From positions 1 to 24,207 of the forward strand of contig JALRHE010000262.1 in assembly GCA_023253235.1 (NCBI GenBank): 24,207 nucleotides of DNA, read 5' to 3'. The stretch comes from Steroidobacteraceae bacterium (lineage in GTDB: Bacteria > Pseudomonadota > Gammaproteobacteria > Steroidobacterales > Steroidobacteraceae). Positions 7,786 to 14,296 of this stretch are shown here, piece after piece (the first letter of the stretch is position 1; each line of letters begins with the position of its first letter). The notes under the pieces are model-generated. The model had not been told where the DNA came from. It saw only the letters and a list, made by a program, of their open reading frames with translations, and made no database searches. The position numbers and the translations under genes are program-made.

Positions 7786-9330
7786 TCAGACGTACGGCCG
7801 GTGCAGATATTGACCGATGGGCTTACCGACCGGCTTGCCGTTGTCGTAGATCAGGTGCCCACGCAGGTAAGTGCTCGTCACCGAGGCGGACATTTCCATG
7901 CCCTCGAAAACCGAGTAACCCTGATCCGACTCGGACACCTTGTTGCCCGCCACGAAGCTCTTGTTCGGATCGACCAGAACGATGTCCGCATCGAATCCCG
8001 GTGCGATATCGCCCTTGCCCTGCAGACCGAAACGACGCGCGGCGGTCCACGACGTGAGTTCGGCGATCCGATTGAGCGAGAGACCTCGACGCTTACCCTC
8101 GGTGATCAACGCCGGCAACATGAACTCCGTACCGCCGAAGCCGGACTTCGCCAAGAAGATGTTCTTCTTGTCCTTCTTGCCGAGCTTCATTTCGGCGCGG
8201 CAACAGGCGTGGTCGGAGCAGACCCAATCGAGCTTGCCATCGAGCAGCGACTCCCAGAGGAACTCCACGTCGGCGCGCGAACGGATCGGCGGATTCACCT
8301 TGGCGTTGTTGCCGATCTTCGAGTCGTAATCAAGCAGCAAGTGGGCGATCGTGACTTCACGACGGAAATTGACGTGCGGGAAAGCCTTGGCCATCTTGAG
8401 CGCCGCTTCGACCGCCTTGCGCGAAGTCAGATGCAGCAGGTTGATGTTGAGGCAGTTGGTCTCGTTGGCGAGGTAACTCGCGATGGTGATCGCAAGGCCT
8501 TCCGAGTGCGGCGGTCGCGCCGCACTGTAGGCGCGCAGACCCGTCAGCGGCTTACAGTCGATGCATTCGGGATCATGAGTCTCACCGGTGAGGTAGGTGT
8601 CGAGGTCGGTGACCTTCGCTCCGCCCTCGACCATCTTGGTGTAAGCGCTGAGGATGTCAGCCAATTCGCAGTGCAGCCCCAGCGAGATGGAATCTTTGAT
8701 CTTGGGATTGCGCAACATGGCGCGATGCACGCCGCGCATCACGAACTCAAAGTGCGCGATGTCGTACTTCTCGTCCTCGCCGATCATCAAGAACTCGCGC
8801 TGCGAGCTCGAGGCGCCGTGCAAGCCGTAGCCACCGTAGAACATGAAGATCTTGAAAGAGGTGACACCGAACTTGTTGATCAGCATGTCGATCTCGCCGA
8901 TGTGCGTACGATCGAGCGGCGCCAAGTGATAGGCATAATCGACCCAAAAGTTGTCTTTCGAGGCCGCGAGCACTTCCGGATAGACCTCGGCGTACGGGCC
9001 GCCGCGCTCCATGTAATAGCCGCCGGTGCGCATGTAGTTGAGGCTCGAGGTCACGCCGCCTTGCGCTGCCGCGAGGCTCTCGCTGCGCGCGTCCTGATCG
9101 AGCGGGCCGTAAATGCCGCAGTGCATATGCGGATCGACGAGACCCGGGAATGCGAGACGATTCTTACCGTCGACAACCTCCTTGGCCTCGGCTGCCGGGA
9201 TACCCTTGGCGACCTTCTTGATCTTGCCATCGACGACGCCGATATCGAACTTCTCAACGCTGGTCTTGCGCGGTCGCACGACACGCACGTTCTTGATCAG
9301 CAGATCGTATTTCTTGGGTTTCTCAGCCAT
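7786..9330 (-). CDS. Hydantoinase/dihydroorotase-like cyclic amidohydrolase
   Basis: A 514-residue TIM-barrel metal-dependent hydrolase. The whole binuclear metal site of the hydantoinase/dihydroorotase/allantoinase group is visible: H68-x-H70 in VDPHMHCG, the to-be-carboxylated K160 in TSFKIFMFY, H220 in LGLHCELAD, H300 in NLLHLTS and D373 in VCSDHACC. The composite beta-sandwich is formed by both ends (ADIVLVDPN near the C-terminus). Such enzymes open cyclic amides or imides (dihydropyrimidines, hydantoins, dihydroorotate, allantoin). Specificity cannot be assigned, and no pyrimidine- or purine-pathway neighbour is present. The ATG at 9330 follows AGGTG. A 90-base gap separates it from gntR upstream. 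The N-terminal part is lysine-rich compared with neighbours, which may be only a family trait. Confidence 0.88.
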   Translation of the reverse strand: MAEKPKKYDLLIKNVRVVRPRKTSVEKFDIGVVDGKIKKVAKGIPAAEAKEVVDGKNRLAFPGLVDPHMHCGIYGPLDQDARSESLAAAQGGVTSSLNYMRTGGYYMERGGPYAEVYPEVLAASKDNFWVDYAYHLAPLDRTHIGEIDMLINKFGVTSFKIFMFYGGYGLHGASSSQREFLMIGEDEKYDIAHFEFVMRGVHRAMLRNPKIKDSISLGLHCELADILSAYTKMVEGGAKVTDLDTYLTGETHDPECIDCKPLTGLRAYSAARPPHSEGLAITIASYLANETNCLNINLLHLTSRKAVEAALKMAKAFPHVNFRREVTIAHLLLDYDSKIGNNAKVNPPIRSRADVEFLWESLLDGKLDWVCSDHACCRAEMKLGKKDKKNIFLAKSGFGGTEFMLPALITEGKRRGLSLNRIAELTSWTAARRFGLQGKGDIAPGFDADIVLVDPNKSFVAGNKVSESDQGYSVFEGMEMSASVTSTYLRGHLIYDNGKPVGKPIGQYLHRPYV

Positions 9331-9420
9331 GGGTCACCTGTGGAAACAAACTCGTGAATTATGCAAAAGACAGAACGACACTCGCGCAGCGAACCCCTTG
9401 GGTGTCTACGCTACGGGCGG
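9331..9420 (-). promoter_or_regulatory. Gap upstream of amidohydrolase gene with possible internal promoter
   Basis: This 90-base interval is the longest gap inside the minus-strand run, so a separate promoter for amidohydrolase-peroxiredoxin-MDR is plausible. On the minus strand CATAAT occurs about 30 bases before the ATG in the context TTTTGCATAATTC, matching five of six -10 positions. No convincing -35 hexamer lies 16-18 bases upstream. No hairpin with a T-run is seen, so a terminator after gntR is not supported. Confidence 0.3.
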
Positions 9421-10191
9421 CTATGCGGTATGGCGTAGATGCATGTGGTACTGGTACGAATCGGCCCGATACAGCGCGACCACGCGCTCCACGGGACGTT
9501 CGCGCTCGTCGAATACGGTACGCGTGATGCGCAGCAAAGGCGCACCGAGCTCGATCTCGAGCGCGCGCGCAGCCTCGACGCTCGCGAGCGTGGCGCCGAT
9601 GTATTGGTCGGCATGCGCCACCCGCACACCGACCTTGCCGAGCAGTTCGAACATCGGTTGTTTGGCCATCTCTTCCGGCGTGACCTTGCGGGCAATGTCG
9701 AGCGGCACGTAGGTCGTGATCAACCCCAGCGGGACACCCTGATGGGTACGCACATGCATCGCACGTTGCACGAGCCCGCCGGGCTCGATACCGAGTGCCG
9801 CACGGGTCTCCTCATCCGGCTCAAGATCGAGTACCTGTAGGTCTTGCACGTCGGTGACGGCCGCAAAGCTCGCCACCTGATTGCGCACCTCCTCGATATC
9901 GAGCGAGGCGGCCGTGCGCGAGGCAGACAGCTGCACGAACGTGCCCCGCCCCTGCTGGCGCACCAACCAGCCCTCGCGCGCCAGATGATCGATCGCCTTG
10001 CGCACGGTGATACGAGACACATCAAACAACTGACACAGCTGAGGCTCAGTCGGAATCTGATCGCCGGGTTTGTACGTGCCATCGCGAACCCAGGTTCGCA
10101 GCGTGACGTAGACTTGGTGATAACGTGGCGTCGCCATCGAGCGAACCGCCTCTGCCGTCGAAGGTTTCGATTTCACGATATGCAATGCCAT
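9421..10191 (-). CDS. GntR-family (HutC/UTRA) transcriptional regulator
   Basis: A 256-residue repressor-type regulator. The N-terminal GntR winged helix (about 24-90) contains DGTYKPGDQIPTEPQLCQLF, VSRITVRKAIDHLAREGWL and the wing QQGRGTFV. The UTRA ligand-binding domain follows (about 105-245), ending with the characteristic VERVVALYRADSYQYHMHL. HutC-group members bind a small molecule in the UTRA domain and release the operator of the neighbouring operon. The start lies one base after the SDR stop (TGA-G-ATG), so it is translated as part of the ubiD-HDO-SDR transcript and probably controls it by feedback. The ligand could be the pathway substrate or an intermediate. A regulator in fourth position of an operon is less usual than a divergent one but not exceptional. 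Confidence 0.93.
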   Translation of the reverse strand: MALHIVKSKPSTAEAVRSMATPRYHQVYVTLRTWVRDGTYKPGDQIPTEPQLCQLFDVSRITVRKAIDHLAREGWLVRQQGRGTFVQLSASRTAASLDIEEVRNQVASFAAVTDVQDLQVLDLEPDEETRAALGIEPGGLVQRAMHVRTHQGVPLGLITTYVPLDIARKVTPEEMAKQPMFELLGKVGVRVAHADQYIGATLASVEAARALEIELGAPLLRITRTVFDERERPVERVVALYRADSYQYHMHLRHTA

Positions 10192-10192
10192 C

Positions 10193-10933
10193 TCAATCGA
10201 GGAGCATTCCGCCAGAGAGATTCATGACGGTCCCGGTCACGAAGGATGCCGCAGGACTGGTCAGATAGTCGATGGCATGCGCGACGTCCTTCGGATCGCC
10301 GATACGCCCAAGCGGCACGCTTGCTTGCAACGCCGTCAGTACCTCGCTCGAAAACCGACCTGTGACCATCGGCGTGTCGATGGGGCCCGGCGCTAAGCAG
10401 TTGACCCGGATGCCATCGGGAGCCCACTCCTTGGCGAGATAACGGGTGAGATTGATCAAGCCCGCCTTGGCCACTGCATACGCAGGCCCCGACAGCGCGC
10501 TGCCGCCGTTCAGCCCATTGGTCGAGGCCGTGAGCACCAAGGAGCCACGCGTCGCCTTGAGCGCCTCGTAAGCCGCCTTGGCGAGCAGGAAAGCCGAGGT
10601 CAGATTGGTATCGATGACCCGTTGCCACTCCTCTCGCGTGACCGACGTCAACGGCCCGGCACCCGCGCAGCCTGCAAGGTGAACGACATGGTCGAGGCGT
10701 CCCCACTCACCCAGCACCCGCTCGATGCAGACCGCGATTGCCGCCTCATCTGTGACATCCAGGCTCATCACACCCACGGGTGCACCGCAGGGAATGTCGG
10801 CCAGCGCGCGGTCGGCGGCAAAAACCCGCATGCCGCGCTCGCGCAATTTGGCGACCGCGGCACGACCGAGACCACCGGCTGCGCCCGTCACGAGCGCAAC
10901 CGGTGATCCAGGAACGACGGCTTTCGAATTCAA
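10193..10933 (-). CDS. Short-chain dehydrogenase/reductase (classical SDR)
   Basis: A 246-residue NAD(P)-dependent alcohol/ketone oxidoreductase of the FabG-like classical SDR type. Cofactor motif TGAAGGLG (16-23); Asp41 at the end of beta-2 (VFAADRAL) suggests NAD preference; LDV at 58-60; HLAG (85-88) in place of the usual NNAG; Asn110; catalytic Ser137 (TASTNG), Tyr152 and Lys156 (GPAYAVAKAG). The C-terminal GTVMNLSGGMLLD matches the V(D/N)GG region. All catalytic residues are present, so it should be active. The gene starts 6 bases after the stop of the diiron-protein gene and ends one base before gntR, making it a firm operon member. It most likely interconverts a hydroxyl and a carbonyl in the pathway; the substrate is unknown. 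Confidence 0.93.
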   Translation of the reverse strand: MNSKAVVPGSPVALVTGAAGGLGRAAVAKLRERGMRVFAADRALADIPCGAPVGVMSLDVTDEAAIAVCIERVLGEWGRLDHVVHLAGCAGAGPLTSVTREEWQRVIDTNLTSAFLLAKAAYEALKATRGSLVLTASTNGLNGGSALSGPAYAVAKAGLINLTRYLAKEWAPDGIRVNCLAPGPIDTPMVTGRFSSEVLTALQASVPLGRIGDPKDVAHAIDYLTSPAASFVTGTVMNLSGGMLLD

Positions 10934-10939
10934 GACGAC

Positions 10940-11662
10940 TCAGGCCGCCTTGCGCGCGAGCACGCTCGCGTAGATACCATCGAGCATGGAGTAACGCATC
11001 TCGGCCGACGCGCGTACTGCTGCGATCGCACGAGTCTGAATCTCCGGTGACGTGGCGTAACGCGCGGTCAACTCGAGACCCACATGGGCATGCTCCGTGT
11101 CGCCTTCGATGTGGACATGGAAAAACTCCATGTCGTCTTCCGTGAAGCCCATCTTGCGCATGGCTTCGACGTACTTCGGATACAGGGTCGGCAGTTGGCC
11201 CTCGAGCGCAACCATGATGCCCGCGCAAGATTCGCTCAGGTGACGGATGCTCGAGAGCTCCCAGATCCAGGCGCGCATGGCGCGGGTCGTCGGCAGAATT
11301 TCGCCATTCTCCTCGGCACGCAGAATGCGCTCGTCACTGATTCCGCAGGAGCGCGCAAACTTGCGCAGCAAGTCCGGGTGACGCTTTTCCGGGCAAGCGG
11401 GCATTTCTTCGCCGAGCAAATTTTCAAGCAGATGCTGCCGTGCATCGAGATCCGGCAATCGCGCATACAACTGTGCGAATTGCTGCGGGATGGGATCGAT
11501 GTAGTAGAAGTGCTGGATAGCCCACTCGCCGAGCTGCGCTCGCGAGAGCTCACCGGCAGCCCAGGCACGACTGAAGGCATGGCCACCGCCATGCTTCGGC
11601 ATGCGTGCCGCTTCCAGGGCTGCGAAAAATTCAGTTTGGTTCATCATCTTTGACATCGTCAT
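10940..11662 (-). CDS. Heme-oxygenase-like diiron oxidase/oxygenase (HDO) family protein, PqqC-like fold
   Basis: A 240-residue all-helical protein of the PqqC/TenA/CADD fold. Residues 28-54 (HAFSRAWAAGELSRAQLGEW...HFYY) resemble the PqqC start. Candidate iron ligands with HDO spacing are visible: E85, H95, E154, H184, D188 and H191, the last three forming HIEGDTEH (Hx3Dx2H). From memory, the +10 (E to H), +30, +34 and +37 offsets equal those of the N-oxygenase SznF. HDOs activate O2 for N-oxygenation, oxidative decarboxylation, desaturation or self-sacrificing cofactor synthesis. No pqqA, B, D or E is nearby, so PQQ synthesis is unlikely. It lies 27 bases after ubiD and 6 before the SDR gene. 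GGAG precedes the start; M1 (11662) or M3 (11656) are both possible. The reaction is unknown. Confidence 0.85.
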   Translation of the reverse strand: MTMSKMMNQTEFFAALEAARMPKHGGGHAFSRAWAAGELSRAQLGEWAIQHFYYIDPIPQQFAQLYARLPDLDARQHLLENLLGEEMPACPEKRHPDLLRKFARSCGISDERILRAEENGEILPTTRAMRAWIWELSSIRHLSESCAGIMVALEGQLPTLYPKYVEAMRKMGFTEDDMEFFHVHIEGDTEHAHVGLELTARYATSPEIQTRAIAAVRASAEMRYSMLDGIYASVLARKAA

Positions 11663-11689
11663 TACACTCCAACCAGATACGTGTTCATT

Positions 11690-13087
11690 TCAAATCGTCG
11701 GCCAGCGAGTCGAATCGCCACCCGATAACCAATCAGCAACTTTTCGTCGCACTTCATCAGGTACCGTCGCCACGACCGGATAGCCCGGCGTGCGCGTCGC
11801 ATCGATACCAACCTTCGGGGTCGTCGAGACACCTTCCGGTAACACTGGATCGAGCGACGACCCGGAGAGGCCCTCTACCGTGATCACATCGCGCGACCAC
11901 AACACACGAGTCGCTAGCGCCCAGAGCATCGCATCGGGTGAGAACAGATCGACGTCCTCTTCGACGGCGATGACCGTTTTGACGCGCCGATACGCCATCG
12001 CTGCCAGCAAAGCATCGCGTACTTCGCCCGGCCCCGGATTCTTGAACTGGAGATACGCGTGGAATCGTCGCCCCTCGGTCGGCACGTGCACGTTGACGAG
12101 TGCGGGCGCCACGGCTTTGACGAGCGAGTACAACTTGCCCTCCATCGCCATGTTGTCGGGCACCAGCATATCGGTGAGACCCGATGCGTAATCGTGGTAG
12201 ATCGCATCGTGACGCCGCGTGATGCACTCGATCTCGACCAAAGGCGCCGTCACTTCGCCGCCTAAGTAACCGGTGTATTCACCGAAGGGACCATCGGGCG
12301 AAACCACGCCAGGTCGCGCCCAGCCCTCGATGACGATCTCCGCATCTGCGGGCACCATGATGCGCTCGCCATGCAGTACCGAGGGAACGAGTCGCAACGG
12401 TGCGCCGAGTACGCCGCCCGCCGCCTCCCAATGACTTTCCGGATATTTGAGCTTTGCCTGGGTACCGAGCAGCACTGCCGGATGGTGCCCAATCCAGAAC
12501 GCGACGGGACACGCCTCGCCGCGCGCATGAAACTTACGCAGGTTGCGTGCGTTATGACTCGACGGGTACGGAAACCAGGTCATCTGACGCGCGGACTTCA
12601 CCCAACAACGCTGGATCGCCGTGTTGTCGATGCCGGAATCCGGGTCGAAGGTCGTGGCGTGCGCAGCGGTGAGATACGGACCGGGCTCCAATTCGTGCTG
12701 GGTCAACACCGGTAGGTCGAACAAGCTCGCCTGCTCGCCACGCCGGACGAGCTGCTGAACGGGAGCGTGCTCACGCGCGATGATCGAAGGTGCGATACCC
12801 GCCTGGGTGCGCGAGGCAAACCACTGCGCCGTGCGTCGATGATCCGGAATACCGAGCGCCCGTGCGGTGAGCTCACGGCTCGCCGTCAAATTGGTCACGA
12901 CCGACACATCGCTGCGGTCACCAGCAAGGTTTCGTACCCGCTTGGCATGCAGGATGGGATACTGATGCCGTTCGTCGAGCAAGTGCTGCAACGCAGTGAG
13001 CTCATGCACAAGCGACACGTCGCCGGGTAACTCCCAGACGGACTCGCTGTGCTCGGTGAGGAATTGACGAAGATCGGCCACGTGCAA
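11690..13087 (-). CDS. UbiD-family prenyl-FMN-dependent decarboxylase
   Basis: A 465-residue UbiD-family protein of normal length. Against fungal ferulate decarboxylase (aligned from memory), N155, R160, H178 and E221 fall at the spacing of the cofactor/metal residues and catalytic Arg. E270 in DGPFGEYTGY is the catalytic acid/base. The other acidic position, usually Glu, is Asp265. The C-terminal part has VIAVEEDVDLFSPDAMLWAL. It should perform reversible (de)carboxylation of an aromatic, heteroaromatic or alpha,beta-unsaturated acid with prenylated FMN made by UbiX, which is not encoded here. There is no ATG start: the candidates are TTG at 13087 and GTG at 13081, with an in-frame TAA just upstream, so expression may be weak or nearly leaderless. 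It is the first gene of the minus-strand run and diverges from the methyltransferase gene. Confidence 0.92.
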   Translation of the reverse strand: MHVADLRQFLTEHSESVWELPGDVSLVHELTALQHLLDERHQYPILHAKRVRNLAGDRSDVSVVTNLTASRELTARALGIPDHRRTAQWFASRTQAGIAPSIIAREHAPVQQLVRRGEQASLFDLPVLTQHELEPGPYLTAAHATTFDPDSGIDNTAIQRCWVKSARQMTWFPYPSSHNARNLRKFHARGEACPVAFWIGHHPAVLLGTQAKLKYPESHWEAAGGVLGAPLRLVPSVLHGERIMVPADAEIVIEGWARPGVVSPDGPFGEYTGYLGGEVTAPLVEIECITRRHDAIYHDYASGLTDMLVPDNMAMEGKLYSLVKAVAPALVNVHVPTEGRRFHAYLQFKNPGPGEVRDALLAAMAYRRVKTVIAVEEDVDLFSPDAMLWALATRVLWSRDVITVEGLSGSSLDPVLPEGVSTTPKVGIDATRTPGYPVVATVPDEVRRKVADWLSGGDSTRWPTI

Positions 13088-13171
13088 ACCGGTGGTTTAA
13101 GTCGTTATAGTCACATGATGACAGGTCGTTTGCCGAATCGGTAGCAGCCTGCAACGGGAAGGAGCCACACC
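13088..13171. promoter_or_regulatory. Divergent promoter/operator region between ubiD-type gene and methyltransferase gene
   Basis: This 84-base interval must control both arms of the putative pathway. TATAAC on the minus strand (13104-13109) and TATAGT on the plus strand (13106-13111) overlap face to face and could be the two -10 elements; no clear -35 is seen for either. They lie in GTCGTTATAGTCAC (13101-13114), a GT-N3-TATA-N3-AC partial palindrome that could be an operator for the GntR regulator. GTCA/TGAC arms spaced by five bases follow immediately. AAGGAG at the right end is the ribosome site for the methyltransferase ATG. The promoter role of the interval is well supported; the individual sites are tentative. 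Confidence 0.45.
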
Positions 13172-14296
13172 ATGGTCAGAAGCGTCACCCACGACATGCT
13201 GCCGCAAGCCACGGCCGATGAAGTCTCGCGCCAGCAGTTCATCGTGGCCCTGAAGCAAGGGCTCAATCGGGGCCTCCGCAGCACCCAAGGCGAGTTGTTC
13301 GAACGTGTCGTGGCGCCTGCGTACGAGGCCGAGCATGGCCATCCGCCCGCCCAACGCGAGGAGATTCGTGCGGCGATGCAAGCCGAGCCTGCCTACCAAA
13401 CCTGGTCAGCCCTCGCCCGGGCCGCGCAGGAACAAATGTGGGTCGCCGTCGGCGATAGCGTATTTCGCGATCGATTCCGGATGGCGCGCCGCGCAGCGGA
13501 ACTCGATGCCTCACCGCAACGATTGGGATCACTGACGCTGAACCCCAATTTCGAACCGCCCCGAGGGGTGACCGCGGTTGATATCCATTTGCAGACCGGT
13601 GGCTATGCACTCGATCTCGGTGGGTACGACTGTTCTGCCGGCGCGCTCTACGAGGTGGGCGGCAATCTGTACGCCTTCGGCCAAGGAATCAGCCGCACGG
13701 ACAGCAAGTCCGCCCACGTGCAACGTTTCATCGCCGAACGCTTCCCACAGCTGAAACCCAAACGAATTCTGGATATGGGCTGTTCGGCAGGCTCGGCGAG
13801 TGTGCCCTACGCGCTGGCCTTCCCCGAGGCCGAGGTTCACGCCATCGACGTGGGTGCAGGCATGCTGCGCTACGCGCATGCGCGAGCCGAGGCGCTGGGT
13901 GCCGCCGTGCATTTCCATCAAATGGACGTCGCGGCAACGAGCTTCCCAGATCAATACTTTGATCTCATCGTGTCGCACAACGTCATGCACGAGATTTCCG
14001 ACGCGACGCGACGCGGCATGTTCCGCGAGAGTCGTCGCCTGCTGCGCCCAGGTGGCGTTTGCATCCACCAAGACGTCCCGCTGCGCTTCGGCGGTCTGTC
14101 GGAATTCAAGAAGTTCGAACTCTCCTGGGATACGCGCCACAACAACGAGCCGTACTGGGAGGTTTACGCGAACTGCGACCCGAAACCGGAACTCGAAGCG
14201 GCCGGGTTCGCCCAAGATTGTATTCACGTCGGAAGCCTGTCGGCCGCAGCCGGCTCGCTGCCTTGGTTCGTTGCCTGCGGATGGATTTCAGCATGA
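13172..14296 (+). CDS. Class I SAM-dependent methyltransferase with N-terminal helical domain
   Basis: A 374-residue protein. Residues 1-130 are mostly helical and of no recognised family; about 131-190 form a linker. A Rossmann-like methyltransferase domain follows: motif I ILDMGCSAGSAS (199-210), acidic Asp226 at the end of beta-2 (HAIDVGAGML), MDV at 251-253, motif IV around YFDLIVSHNVMHEI (262-275), and LLRPGGVCIHQD later. SAM should bind and transfer a methyl to O, N or C of a small molecule. Methyltransferases in catabolic clusters are uncommon and might instead point to a biosynthetic or signalling role. AAGGAG precedes the ATG with good spacing. The stop overlaps the aldehyde dehydrogenase start (ATGA), so the two proteins are made together. 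The acceptor is unknown. Confidence 0.88.
   Translation: MVRSVTHDMLPQATADEVSRQQFIVALKQGLNRGLRSTQGELFERVVAPAYEAEHGHPPAQREEIRAAMQAEPAYQTWSALARAAQEQMWVAVGDSVFRDRFRMARRAAELDASPQRLGSLTLNPNFEPPRGVTAVDIHLQTGGYALDLGGYDCSAGALYEVGGNLYAFGQGISRTDSKSAHVQRFIAERFPQLKPKRILDMGCSAGSASVPYALAFPEAEVHAIDVGAGMLRYAHARAEALGAAVHFHQMDVAATSFPDQYFDLIVSHNVMHEISDATRRGMFRESRRLLRPGGVCIHQDVPLRFGGLSEFKKFELSWDTRHNNEPYWEVYANCDPKPELEAAGFAQDCIHVGSLSAAAGSLPWFVACGWISA

Noticed and set aside
7750..9357. 535-codon open frame on the plus strand opposite the amidohydrolase gene
   Set aside because: It is the antisense of a gene with a complete metal-site motif set. The translation is rich in Arg, His, Val and Asp with no recognisable domain, which is typical of antisense frames in GC-rich DNA.
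10940..11662. Calling the PqqC-like gene a PQQ biosynthesis gene
   Set aside because: No pqqA, pqqB, pqqD or pqqE is nearby, and the residue pattern fits the heme-oxygenase-like diiron family better; the neighbours are UbiD and SDR genes.
13131..13171. tRNA-like or small RNA gene in the divergent gap
   Set aside because: The sequence TCGGTAGCAGCCTGCAACGG looked partly tRNA-like, but no acceptor stem, anticodon arm or T-loop can be formed in the 84 bases.
14059..14292. N-terminal extension of the aldehyde dehydrogenase frame inside the methyltransferase gene
   Set aside because: The extension is Arg-rich out-of-frame methyltransferase sequence. The ATG at 14293 gives a normal ALDH length and a clean ATGA overlap.
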